From the NCBI RefSeq assembly GCF_014837145.1, contig NZ_JACYFS010000001.1, forward strand, positions 1,603,958 through 1,667,957: DNA of 64,000 nucleotides. The letters are read 5' to 3'. This document shows positions 35,569-43,897 of this stretch, piece by piece. The stretch's first letter is position 1. Every line of letters begins with the position of its first letter. The position numbers and the translations under genes were made by a program. This DNA comes from Chryseobacterium caseinilyticum. GTDB lineage: Bacteria > Bacteroidota > Bacteroidia > Flavobacteriales > Weeksellaceae. The notes under the pieces are model-generated. The model made no database searches, was not told the origin of the DNA, and saw nothing but the letters and a program-made list of their open reading frames with translations.

Positions 35569-37814
35569 GAAAGCAGTTTTACATTATCATCGCATTTTTA
35601 TCAGCATTTGCATTGAAGGCACAGCAGACTATTGTGGTACATAATTCGGGAAACAATATGTTTGCGTCTTCCACTTCAGCTGTAGACAGTATTAAGCTTG
35701 ATGCCAATTATTCTAAATTCAAATTATCAGGAAACACAACCATTTTAGATATTCCCAAAACAGCAGTCGACAGCATTACATTCACCTCAAACACTGTCAA
35801 CCTCACAAAAATTTATATTATTTATAAAGGGACAGAAAACGCAACAATCATTAATCCTTATGCTAATCAGGGAGTTAACATTACAGCAACAGGAGGAAAT
35901 GTACAGGTAGTTTCAACTTCCACCGTCAGCAACCTTGAATACAATTTGTTGGGTACCAGCGCCTCAGGAAATTTAACGATGAGCTCTACTCTTCCTGCAC
36001 AATTTGTTATGAATAATCTTAATCTGACGAATTCTGCCGGTCCGGCAATCAACATCACCGGAGGTCAGATTCATACTTTTTTATCTCAGGCCAATACAAC
36101 CAATTCTCTTACCGACGGCTCAACGAGTACCAAAAACGGAACGCTTCAGACGGACGGAAAAATTATTTTTTCCGGTACAGGAATTTTAAATCTTACGGGG
36201 ATTAAAAAACACGGCGTCTCCACCTCAGCAGGAATTGAAGTGCAAAGCGGAACAGTGAAAGTAATCTCAGCTGCATCAGACGGATTTCATTCTGAAGGAT
36301 TCACAATGACGAACGGAACATTGAATATCACAGCTACAGCAGATGCAATTGATGCTGGTGACAATGCGGTTTCCATTACGGGAGGAAGTATTATTGCAGC
36401 TCTTTCTTCAGCAGATGTAAAAGGTATAAAAACAGGAACTTCCACGATCAATATTTCCGGTGGTACAATCAACCTTACTCTCACGGGAGCTCAGTCTAAA
36501 GCCATCAGCGCAAAAGGAAATATCACCTTTGGCGGCGGAATTACAACGGCGAATCTTTCCGGAGCTGCAGTTCTTACAGCATCAGGAAGCGGTTTTGATC
36601 CTTCCTACTCTACCGCTATAAAAACAGATACAAATGTCATCATCAACAGCGGGACTTTAAATTTAAATTTAGCTTCCACTGCCAATGGAGGAAAAGGGAT
36701 TTCTGCAGATCAAAACATTACTATCAGCGGTGGTGCTGTCACGATCACTACAGCTGGAAACGGAGCTACTTTTACCAATACTACAGGCGTTTTAGATTCT
36801 TATTCATCATCTGCTGTTTCTGCCGACGGAAATCTTCTGATCAACGCAGGTACAGTGACAACTACCAGCTCAGGAACCGGAGGAAAAGGTTTAAAAGCAG
36901 ACGGAACCGTAACAATTGGCAGTACGACGGGAAGTCCAACCTTAAATATCACGACAACAGGAGCGAGATTTTTAGTTTCAGGAACAGATTATAGCCATCC
37001 GAAAACATTGGTTGCCACGGGAGCCATCACAATCAACAACGGACTGAATAAATTTACATCAACAGATGACGGAATCCATTCAGACACTTCGATCACCGTA
37101 AACGGAGGAAATAATACCGTATCGGCTATCTCTGCAACTTCGGGTGTTGGTGAAGGCGTGGAAGCACCGATTATTACTTTTGCGGGCGGTGTGAACAATA
37201 TAACAGCTTCCAATGACGGCATCAATGCCACATACGGAACAGTTTCCGGCGGAACAGAGGCCAATGACAACAGCCATTTGTACATCACAGGCGGTATTGT
37301 AATCGTTGCAGGAAGTGACGCCATCGACAGCAACGGAAATATCACCATCACCGGAGGCACCACCATCGTTAACGGTCCGACGAGTCAGCCGGAAGAAGGC
37401 ATCGACTATAACGGAACTTTCCTTATGAACGGTGGAATTCTGATTTCAGCGGGATCCAATGCCAATATGACGAAAGCAATGAGTACAGCTTCAACGCAGG
37501 TGGGAATGTACCTGAAATCAAGTGCACAACTGGCAGCGACTTCAGTTTTTCACATTGAAAATGCGGCAGGCACAGAAATGGTTACTTTCAAACCAAAGAA
37601 CAGCGTTTACTATTTCCATTTTTCAAGGCCGAACCTTGCTCAGGGAACGAGCTACAAAGTTTATTTCGGAGGCACTTACACAGGCGGAAGCTATGTTGGC
37701 GGAAGCACAGGATGGGGTTTATACACAGGAGGAACTTATTCTACGAGCGGAGGAACTTTAAAAAGTACGTTTACCACTTCATCTACGGCAAAAGTAAATA
37801 CGGTTTCATTTTAA
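35565..37814 (+). CDS. Cthe_2159-like beta-helix carbohydrate-binding protein
   Basis: The 749-residue exported protein has a signal peptide (FYIIIAFLSAFALKAQ) and about 20 irregular repeats of Gly/Ser/Thr/Asn-rich strands such as ITINSGTLNLNL and ITISGGAVTITTAGN, characteristic of right-handed parallel beta-helix proteins of the DUF4353/Cthe_2159 family. In that family the domain binds polysaccharides (cellulose or polygalacturonate-like), with calcium. The last part changes to a Tyr/Gly-rich region (GTYTGGSYVGGSTGWG). No T9SS sorting domain is seen on this protein, though its upstream partner has one. Confidence 0.75.
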   Translation: MRKQFYIIIAFLSAFALKAQQTIVVHNSGNNMFASSTSAVDSIKLDANYSKFKLSGNTTILDIPKTAVDSITFTSNTVNLTKIYIIYKGTENATIINPYANQGVNITATGGNVQVVSTSTVSNLEYNLLGTSASGNLTMSSTLPAQFVMNNLNLTNSAGPAINITGGQIHTFLSQANTTNSLTDGSTSTKNGTLQTDGKIIFSGTGILNLTGIKKHGVSTSAGIEVQSGTVKVISAASDGFHSEGFTMTNGTLNITATADAIDAGDNAVSITGGSIIAALSSADVKGIKTGTSTINISGGTINLTLTGAQSKAISAKGNITFGGGITTANLSGAAVLTASGSGFDPSYSTAIKTDTNVIINSGTLNLNLASTANGGKGISADQNITISGGAVTITTAGNGATFTNTTGVLDSYSSSAVSADGNLLINAGTVTTTSSGTGGKGLKADGTVTIGSTTGSPTLNITTTGARFLVSGTDYSHPKTLVATGAITINNGLNKFTSTDDGIHSDTSITVNGGNNTVSAISATSGVGEGVEAPIITFAGGVNNITASNDGINATYGTVSGGTEANDNSHLYITGGIVIVAGSDAIDSNGNITITGGTTIVNGPTSQPEEGIDYNGTFLMNGGILISAGSNANMTKAMSTASTQVGMYLKSSAQLAATSVFHIENAAGTEMVTFKPKNSVYYFHFSRPNLAQGTSYKVYFGGTYTGGSYVGGSTGWGLYTGGTYSTSGGTLKSTFTTSSTAKVNTVSF

Positions 37815-37839
37815 AAGAAATATTTTTAAACAATTTCAA

Positions 37840-37870
37840 AAACCTCTCAGTTTGTTAGCTGGGAGGTTTT
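37840..37870 (+). terminator. Terminator of the T9SS/beta-helix operon
   Basis: Stem AACCTCTCAG / CTGGGAGGTT with loop TTTGTTAG (one G-T pair), followed by TTGTTTTC. It lies 25 bases after the stop codon. Confidence 0.8.
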
Positions 37871-38210
37871 GTTTTCTTTCGCTTTAAAAGTCAAAAATTC
37901 ACAAAAGAAAAACACATCAACCATGCTCAGTTTGACGTCTCTAATACTATTTGTTTTACGTATTCGTATTATCTAAATGTACTTTTAATTTAAATTAAAC
38001 CTGAAAAAGTATCAATGTAAATTGCTTCGAATAAACAGTAATTATTTTCTTAATTATCCTTCGTCAAGCTTAAAATGACATCTCTGTTACCGAGTGTTTT
38101 CAACATCTAAATTTTGCAACGTCAGTTTTAGAAAAACAAAAAACTTTTAAAGAATATTTATTTCAATATCTGAATAAAAATAAGAAGAAAACATAACAAG
38201 TTTATACATA
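37871..38210. other. Intergenic, no gene seen
   Basis: These 340 AT-rich bases lie between two terminators, between a plus-strand and a minus-strand gene. No ORF or promoter is convincing. Confidence 0.45.
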
Positions 38211-38239
38211 AAAAACAGGACAGTTTCCAAGCTGTCCTG
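38211..38239 (-). terminator. Terminator of the minus-strand cupin/orphan-domain genes
   Basis: Stem CAGGACAG / CTGTCCTG with loop TTTCCAAG. On the minus strand it is followed by TTTTT(TATG), making a standard terminator 45 bases after the 38284 stop codon. Confidence 0.75.
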
Positions 38240-38283
38240 ATCCTAAACCATCCTCAATGAAAAAAAAATCTTCCCAGATTTAC

Positions 38284-38547
38284 TTAATTAACTATAATTT
38301 CTCTCTTTTCTGTGAATTCACCTTTAGAATTTTCAATGGTGATTTTAGCTGTATATTTTCCTGAATTCAATTGATTTCCTGATATGATAATATTCTGTTT
38401 TCCGGCCGAAAGACGCTGATGATCGATTACAGAGAGCATTTTTCGTCCTTCTTTTTCATAAAGGTCAATACTTACAGATGATTTTTCATCTAGAACAATC
38501 GGAAAAACGGTTTCCTGGCGAAAGGGATTATGACTGTTTTTTTTCAA
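38284..38547 (-). CDS. Orphan sorting/FlgD-like Ig domain ORF
   Basis: The 87-codon ORF reads like a free-standing FlgD-like or T9SS C-terminal domain: NPFRQETVFPIVLDE, VSIDLYEKEGRKMLSV, SAGKQNIIISGNQLNSGKY. Such domains normally terminate large exported proteins, but here no partner precedes it. It starts at a TTG 12 bases after the cupin gene, with no ATG possible early on, so it could be a remnant or a translated linker rather than a full gene. No signal peptide. Confidence 0.45.
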   Translation of the reverse strand: MKKNSHNPFRQETVFPIVLDEKSSVSIDLYEKEGRKMLSVIDHQRLSAGKQNIIISGNQLNSGKYTAKITIENSKGEFTEKREIIVN

Positions 38548-38559
38548 TTTAAAACTTAT

Positions 38560-39204
38560 TCAGATTTCAAAAAACAATAACAGAGCATTTTCACTTAGAG
38601 CTTCAAACTCCAAGGTTTCAATATCTTCCAGCCAAACAGCATCCCGATTTTCCAGTAATCTGTTCTTAAACTCAAAAGCGCCGTTGATTACGATTCCAAA
38701 AACCGATCTGTCTGACTGATTAACTACATACGAATCTTCTTTTCTTCCATCGTATAACCCGATGAAATTCGGATAATCAAAATCTTCAGCCATCGGAATC
38801 AACGTGTTTTTACAATCAATATTCAAATCTTTGAGACTGAAAGAATTATCGTGCTTTCTGGATTTCAATTCTATAATTAAGACATCAGCTTTTTCGTTTT
38901 CAAGATTATTTTTAATGGTTAAACTGTCGGTTTCCGTAGACTTTAAAGTAAAAACCTTGTGTGCAGACACCTGCTTTTTAAAATCACTGATTAAAATTTC
39001 ACCATACAAAACCAAAATCATCACTGCGCAGTTTGCCTTGTATTGAAAACAGAATTTCCCATTTTCATCTATCACAATTTCCGATACTTTTCTGAGACTA
39101 GAATCCTCATTTTCAGGAAAAATCTCTCTGATCCGGCAAGAATTTTCTACTTTCCAAACGGCAAAATCTGACTTAAATATTTTTGAAGGTGTCTGAATTA
39201 ACAT
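38560..39204 (-). CDS. Pirin-like bicupin protein
   Basis: The 214-residue protein is beta-rich. The second half reads FIGLYDGRKEDSYVVN, VFGIVINGAFEFKNRLLENRDAVWLED and LEFEALSENALLLFFEI, the pattern of pirin/YhhW-like bicupins. Metal-binding histidines of the first cupin are not obvious, so it may be a non-catalytic relative. The neighbouring gene upstream is an intradiol dioxygenase, but no functional link is shown. Confidence 0.45.
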   Translation of the reverse strand: MLIQTPSKIFKSDFAVWKVENSCRIREIFPENEDSSLRKVSEIVIDENGKFCFQYKANCAVMILVLYGEILISDFKKQVSAHKVFTLKSTETDSLTIKNNLENEKADVLIIELKSRKHDNSFSLKDLNIDCKNTLIPMAEDFDYPNFIGLYDGRKEDSYVVNQSDRSVFGIVINGAFEFKNRLLENRDAVWLEDIETLEFEALSENALLLFFEI

Positions 39205-39293
39205 AATTTAAAAAAATTAAAGCGATAAATGAATTACTTCTGCATCATTCATTTCATCATCATTTACCGCTTATTAAAATGAAATTACCAAAT

Positions 39294-40037
39294 CTAAACT
39301 GATACTTTTATGGTGTGCGTCAATGCAAAACCTCCGCTCACTGTTCCTGTAACTGCAGACATTTCGTTGGAAGTTCCGTCACTGAACACATTGTCATTTG
39401 AATTGTAAGTATAACCGCTCAGTCCTTTGTATCCGGTGCTTGCAGCTACCAAAGCTACTGCACTGTCATTTCCTTCCGGAAAAGCAATCTGAGTCACCAA
39501 AAGCGACTGTCCTGCTGCATTATACACATGAACGTGGATATGAGTAGCCCTGCCATTGTACCATCCAGGAAAAATTGATGTAAAATTCACTTTTCCATTG
39601 GCATCTGTGGTTTGTCGGCCTCTCAAAAAATGAGCTGAAGCATAATTGGTTGACTGCATTCCGGTTCCGCCATATTCTGAGTAGTTTCCGTCTTTGTCGC
39701 AATGCCAGATGTCTACAATAGCACCCTGCAGATTTGCACAGTTGGCATTGACATTCTGAACTGTAATTGCAATGGTAAAGGGCACTCCTGTACGGTCACT
39801 CACAATATTGGTCTGCACCAGTCCTGAAGGTGATTTTGTAGGAAACGGCCCTTCTGTTTCAGAGTTGGTTACGGCACATGCAGTAGAAATGCTGTTATTG
39901 ATAATACCTGTCACCGCATCTTCATCTTCATCATCTTTTCTGCAAAACATCAAAACGGGTGCAGCCACTGCGGCAACACCTGCCATTCCTAAAGTTTTTA
40001 AAAAACTTTTTCTGTCGATTGTTTTCATTTTCCTCAT
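39294..40037 (-). CDS. Intradiol ring-cleavage dioxygenase-like protein, exported
   Basis: The 247-residue protein has an N-terminal DRKSFLKTLGMAGVAAVAAP segment resembling a Tat-like leader with RK instead of RR, and no clear cleavage site. The catalytic domain has YSEYGGTG, then GWYNGRATHIHVHV with probable iron ligands Tyr160, His166 and His168 and Arg163. Iron(III) intradiol dioxygenases of this group cleave catechols, and many exported Bacteroidota relatives have unknown substrates. The start is ATG 40037; ATG 40028 is possible. Confidence 0.78.
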   Translation of the reverse strand: MRKMKTIDRKSFLKTLGMAGVAAVAAPVLMFCRKDDEDEDAVTGIINNSISTACAVTNSETEGPFPTKSPSGLVQTNIVSDRTGVPFTIAITVQNVNANCANLQGAIVDIWHCDKDGNYSEYGGTGMQSTNYASAHFLRGRQTTDANGKVNFTSIFPGWYNGRATHIHVHVYNAAGQSLLVTQIAFPEGNDSAVALVAASTGYKGLSGYTYNSNDNVFSDGTSNEMSAVTGTVSGGFALTHTIKVSV

Positions 40038-40296
40038 TTTTCTTACATCAAAAGTATTTTCAAATCGTCAGGCAGAAAAATTTATGAGGTGAACGGAAAA
40101 AATGTGTCGGTTAATGACGGTAATTTACGAGACGTTAAGAATATTCTCCGTGTTTTCCATTTAATTATTTAGAGGTATTTGCCCGCATGAATACAATTTA
40201 AAGACAAATAATTATATACTTTAAGGATAGAAAATGCAAAATCAATGAGTTGCTGAAACGTTTCAAAATTGAAGAAAAAACCAGATATAGAAATGC

Positions 40297-40971
40297 TTAT
40301 TTATTCAGAATTTTCATCACTTCCTCTTTATACGTCTCGCCTATCGGTATTATAAAATCTGAAATGTGAATGTTTTTGTTGACAATCGTTTTAATATCAC
40401 GCACGGGAACGATGAAAGAACGGTGAACACGCACAAAGTCTTTCCCAGAAAGCTTTTCAAGGATACTTTTCATAGACGAGCGGGCGGTAATTTTTGTAGA
40501 ATCTTTCAAATGGATCTGTATATAATCGTCTAAGCCCTCAATCAGCTGAATGTCGTGAAAATTGATTTTATGAAGCTTATAATCTGCCCGAATAGAAAGA
40601 TGTTTCACATCATGATTTTCCTGATTTAATTTGATTTTTTCTACTGCCGCTTTAAATCTTTCAAAAGAAAAAGGTTTGAGAAGATAATCTACCGCATTGA
40701 TACTGAAAGCGTCCACCGCATATTCTGAAAAAGCTGTCGTGAAAATTACTCTTGTATTCTGAGAAATATCTTTATAGAAGTCCAGACCATTTTTTGCAGG
40801 CATTTCGATATCCAGAAATATCAAATCTACCGGAAATTTATTCAGATATTTCTGAGCATCACTCTGTCTGTTGAAAGTTTTTTCCAGAGACAGATTTTCA
40901 ATTTTTTCTGCGTAGTTCTCAATGATTTTCAGGGCAAGAATTTCGTCATCCAAAGCAATGGCTCTAATCAT
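40297..40971 (-). CDS. LytTR-family response regulator
   Basis: The 224-residue protein has a receiver domain (phosphoacceptor Asp54 in IFLDIEMP, conserved Lys in YLLKPFSFE near 104) and a C-terminal LytTR DNA-binding domain (DYIQIHLKDSTKITARSSM ... FVRVHRSFIVPVRDI). It is encoded 2 bases after the histidine kinase, forming a LytS/LytR-type pair. The start is ATG 40971, and a TTG two codons earlier is rejected. Targets are not visible. Confidence 0.92.
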   Translation of the reverse strand: MIRAIALDDEILALKIIENYAEKIENLSLEKTFNRQSDAQKYLNKFPVDLIFLDIEMPAKNGLDFYKDISQNTRVIFTTAFSEYAVDAFSINAVDYLLKPFSFERFKAAVEKIKLNQENHDVKHLSIRADYKLHKINFHDIQLIEGLDDYIQIHLKDSTKITARSSMKSILEKLSGKDFVRVHRSFIVPVRDIKTIVNKNIHISDFIIPIGETYKEEVMKILNK

Positions 40972-40973
40972 TT

Positions 40974-42110
40974 TCAATTTAAATTTATAGTTAAATCCAC
41001 CTTATAAGTAGTTTCGGTTTCATCAATTCTAATACTGTGTTTTCCGGAATATACCTGATTTAACTGGTCGAAAGTGTTTTTTAAACCAACTTTTAAACTG
41101 TCTTCACCGGTAATATTTGCTGTGACAATGTTATTAAAAACCGTGAAGTTCAAAATAGATTCCTGCACAATTATTTTCAGTTCTATTTTAGAATTTTCTT
41201 CAGCATTAAAACCATACTTAAAGGCATTTTCAACAAAATTAATCAGAATAAATGGGGCTATTTTTAAATCTTTCAGATCACCAATTTCTGTGTAGGAAAA
41301 ATCTAAACTGCTGTCTGTTCGCAATAACTTGAGTGCGATGTAATCTTTTATGTAATCAATTTCTTTGTTTAAATCTACAAAATCTTTACTGCTTTCCTGA
41401 ACGACATATCGCATAACATTGGAAAGCTTGAGTATTCCATTAGGTGCATCGTCCGATTTCAGCAGAGAAAGTGAATAAATAGAATTGAGAATATTAAATA
41501 AAAAGTGAGGCTGCAGCTGATACTTCAGATTTAAAAGATCAGATTTGGCCTTCAATTTTTCAAGTTCGCGCTGCTCATTGGATTTATAAATAAAAAACGA
41601 AGATAAAAATGAAAACAAAAACGGTAGAATTGATGTGAAGATTTTCTTGGGTAAGGTATTGTCTTTTTTAGCCCCCATCTGTTCGGGGTGTGGTCTGTTT
41701 TCGGGAAATTGCGGAGGAATGTTATTTCTAAATCTATCGTTCTCAGGAGGTCTCCGCATTTCCATTTCTTTTTGGGGGCTGCCATCATTGGTTCCCTGAT
41801 GATTCGGAACTAACGAAAATGGTAAAAATACAACCACAGCATAACTCAAAACCACCATTGCTGAAAAAGCAAGAATTTTCTTTCTGCTGAAAAGTTTCGG
41901 AAGCAAAACCAGAGAATTCAGATAAAAAAAAGCGATGACCAAGACAAACCTCAAAAAATCTCTCTGAAAAGGTTCGGAATTAAATAATGAAAGCGTGCCA
42001 TCAAAATCCGGCGATGAGATCACAGGAATTGCCAGTAAAAGTATGATCAGAAATATATTCGTAAAAATCTTTTTACGGTCTGCCCTTTGGTTGAATGTGC
42101 TGTTTCTCAT
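40974..42110 (-). CDS. LytS/YehU-type sensor histidine kinase
   Basis: The 378-residue protein has about four membrane helices in the first 180 residues (e.g. NIFLIILLLAIPVIS, FVLVIAFFYLNSLVLL), a charged Pro/Glu-rich loop near 105-145, and the PF06580 kinase domain with phosphoacceptor His202 in LQPHFLFNILNSI. The ATPase part has LINFVENAFKYGF. The start ATG 42110 is used; a TTG four codons earlier is rejected. The signal sensed is unknown. Confidence 0.9.
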   Translation of the reverse strand: MRNSTFNQRADRKKIFTNIFLIILLLAIPVISSPDFDGTLSLFNSEPFQRDFLRFVLVIAFFYLNSLVLLPKLFSRKKILAFSAMVVLSYAVVVFLPFSLVPNHQGTNDGSPQKEMEMRRPPENDRFRNNIPPQFPENRPHPEQMGAKKDNTLPKKIFTSILPFLFSFLSSFFIYKSNEQRELEKLKAKSDLLNLKYQLQPHFLFNILNSIYSLSLLKSDDAPNGILKLSNVMRYVVQESSKDFVDLNKEIDYIKDYIALKLLRTDSSLDFSYTEIGDLKDLKIAPFILINFVENAFKYGFNAEENSKIELKIIVQESILNFTVFNNIVTANITGEDSLKVGLKNTFDQLNQVYSGKHSIRIDETETTYKVDLTINLN

Positions 42111-42328
42111 ATTATAATACAAACTAAAGATAGTTATTTTATCGTTTTAAATACAGGTTTTTTTGACAGCGACTTGTGTGCCGTTGGATTTGAGATTTTG
42201 TAAAAGCCGTTGTTGTGTTACATCATTTCTACAAATTGGAGGAACCGAATAGAATTTCGGGGTCATCCCATAAAAAAAACCGATGCCCATTGCTGAACAC
42301 CGATTTAAAAGTATAAAAAGGCATTGTG

Positions 42329-42877
42329 TTAGACAGTCTGTCCACTGTGTTTTCCTTCATTCACCTCCTCAACCAATTTGGCATTGAAGGCTGGAAGGTC
42401 TTCCGGTGTACGGCTGGTTACCAGACCCTGATCCACAACTACTTCGCTGTCTTCCCAGTTGGCTCCTGCATTTTTCAGGTCTGCACTGATGTTTTTTACT
42501 GAAGTCAGTTTTCTTCCTTCCACTACCTCAGCATTGATGAGAATCTGAGGACCATGGCAGATGGCTGCTACCGGTTTGTGCTGCTGAAAGAAATCTTTTA
42601 CGAAACTTAATGCAGAATCGTTGACCCGCAGTTTATCAGGATTGATCACGCCTCCAGGCAATACCAGTGCATCATAATCAGAAGCTGAAACCTCATCTAA
42701 AGTTTTATCTACAGGATATTCCTTACCCCAGTCTTTCTCTGCCCATGCCTTGATGCTTCCACTCTCCGGACTGATGATGTGAGCCGTCCAGCCCTGTTGT
42801 TCGATATGTTCTTTAGGAGAACTCAATTCACTTTCCTCGAAACCGTGTGTCGCCAGAATGGCAATTTTCTTTGACAT
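42329..42877 (-). CDS. DJ-1/PfpI-family type 1 glutamine amidotransferase-like protein
   Basis: The 182-residue protein begins KIAILATHGFEESEL and has the nucleophile elbow VAAICHGPQ with Cys107 and His108. This is the DJ-1/PfpI family, reported as intracellular proteases or deglycases of glycated proteins. The C-terminal segment LVTSRTPEDLPAFN is typical. It is a single gene with 200-base gaps on either side. Confidence 0.85.
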   Translation of the reverse strand: MSKKIAILATHGFEESELSSPKEHIEQQGWTAHIISPESGSIKAWAEKDWGKEYPVDKTLDEVSASDYDALVLPGGVINPDKLRVNDSALSFVKDFFQQHKPVAAICHGPQILINAEVVEGRKLTSVKNISADLKNAGANWEDSEVVVDQGLVTSRTPEDLPAFNAKLVEEVNEGKHSGQTV

Positions 42878-43139
42878 AATATTATTTTTTTGGTGTTAAT
42901 GCCATTACTTAAGAAAATATAATGCCGAGGAAGTTATTGTGGTATTTAAAAAGTGTTAAAAGAAAGGATGGGTGTGGGAGCAATCTTTAAATTGACTGCC
43001 AATTGTTCTGTTAGAAACAAAAGTGTACGATGAGTTTGTATGCATGCTATCTTTCTGAGCTAGTTTCTACATCCAACTTTTATTCAGCTCCTCTCTACTA
43101 TACTATTTAGCATCGTCGAGGAAACGACATTGAATATGA

Positions 43140-43265
43140 CTATTTAGTTTTAGGTGGTTTTAGATTAGCTGGTGCAACTGTTATTCTGCCTGTAGTTATT
43201 GTTCCAATTGGATTTACATCTTTAGGAACAGCTGGCACAATTGGTTTAATATTCTTATCAGTCAT
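43140..43265 (-). CDS. Short coupled ORF with the same tail as the upstream membrane protein
   Basis: This 41-codon ORF starts at an ATG one base after the stop codon of the 203-residue membrane protein (TAATATG), so it is probably translationally coupled. It is rich in Pro, Thr, Ile and Val: MTDKNIKPIVPAVPKD, GTITTGRITVAPA. It ends NLKPPKTK, while the upstream protein ends with the same PPKTK. No domain is recognised. A repeat of the 3' end or a coding remnant is possible. Confidence 0.45.
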   Translation of the reverse strand: MTDKNIKPIVPAVPKDVNPIGTITTGRITVAPANLKPPKTK

Positions 43266-43266
43266 A

Positions 43267-43878
43267 TTATTTTGTTTTAGGTGGTTTTACTACTGCTGGT
43301 TGTGGGGCAACTCGCCCCTTTTGATCTTGTGAACGTTCAGGATTTCCTTGAGTTGTCTTCGGAGGACTCTGTGGTTTATGATTTTTTTCTGCCAAGGTAT
43401 TTAAATTTAAAGTTAAAAATAAAATTAATAAAATTGTTCCAACAATTATTGATCTTAAGGACGTCCAGTTTAAATATCCAACATTGCGATTTCTTTTTTT
43501 AAAATTAGGCCATAACTTCTCATCTTGCAAATCTATCTCAGTAATTGTTTTATAATTATTTTGAATTGCTACATGATGAGATAAAAGATTTGAAAGCAAA
43601 CATATAATAAAGAGACAAGTACCCACCACAAGCATCCACTGATGTTTATAGATGATATTCTTTTCTATTAATTTACTCAATAATGTTAAACCTATAAATA
43701 AGCCCCCACTTCCAAAAATGTTTAAATATTTTTCAAAATCATCCTCACTTTTCTCTTTAATCTTACAGATATCATTTCTAAAGCTTTTCCAATAATCAGC
43801 AGAGTCATCAGGATAGATTAGTTTTCCAAATTTATCAGGATAATAATCGTTAGTCCCATTATATTTTTCAGGAATCAT
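43267..43878 (-). CDS. Hypothetical membrane protein at the end of the restriction operon
   Basis: The 203-residue protein is not recognised. It has about three hydrophobic helices (GLFIGLTLLSKLIEKN near 58, WMLVVGTCLFIICLLSNLL near 80, LRSIIVGTILLILFLTLNL near 140) and a Pro/Gln-rich tail of about 40 residues ending PPKTK. It is 20 bases after hsdM on the same strand, and 1 base before a small coupled ORF. An accessory or effector role in the defence locus is a guess from position only. Confidence 0.6.
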   Translation of the reverse strand: MIPEKYNGTNDYYPDKFGKLIYPDDSADYWKSFRNDICKIKEKSEDDFEKYLNIFGSGGLFIGLTLLSKLIEKNIIYKHQWMLVVGTCLFIICLLSNLLSHHVAIQNNYKTITEIDLQDEKLWPNFKKRNRNVGYLNWTSLRSIIVGTILLILFLTLNLNTLAEKNHKPQSPPKTTQGNPERSQDQKGRVAPQPAVVKPPKTK

Positions 43879-43897
43879 AAAAATATTTTTTTAACGA

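Noticed and set aside
35867..37366. Long open frames antisense to the beta-helix gene
   Set aside because: They are mirror images of the repetitive Gly/Ser/Thr sequence and have no protein features.
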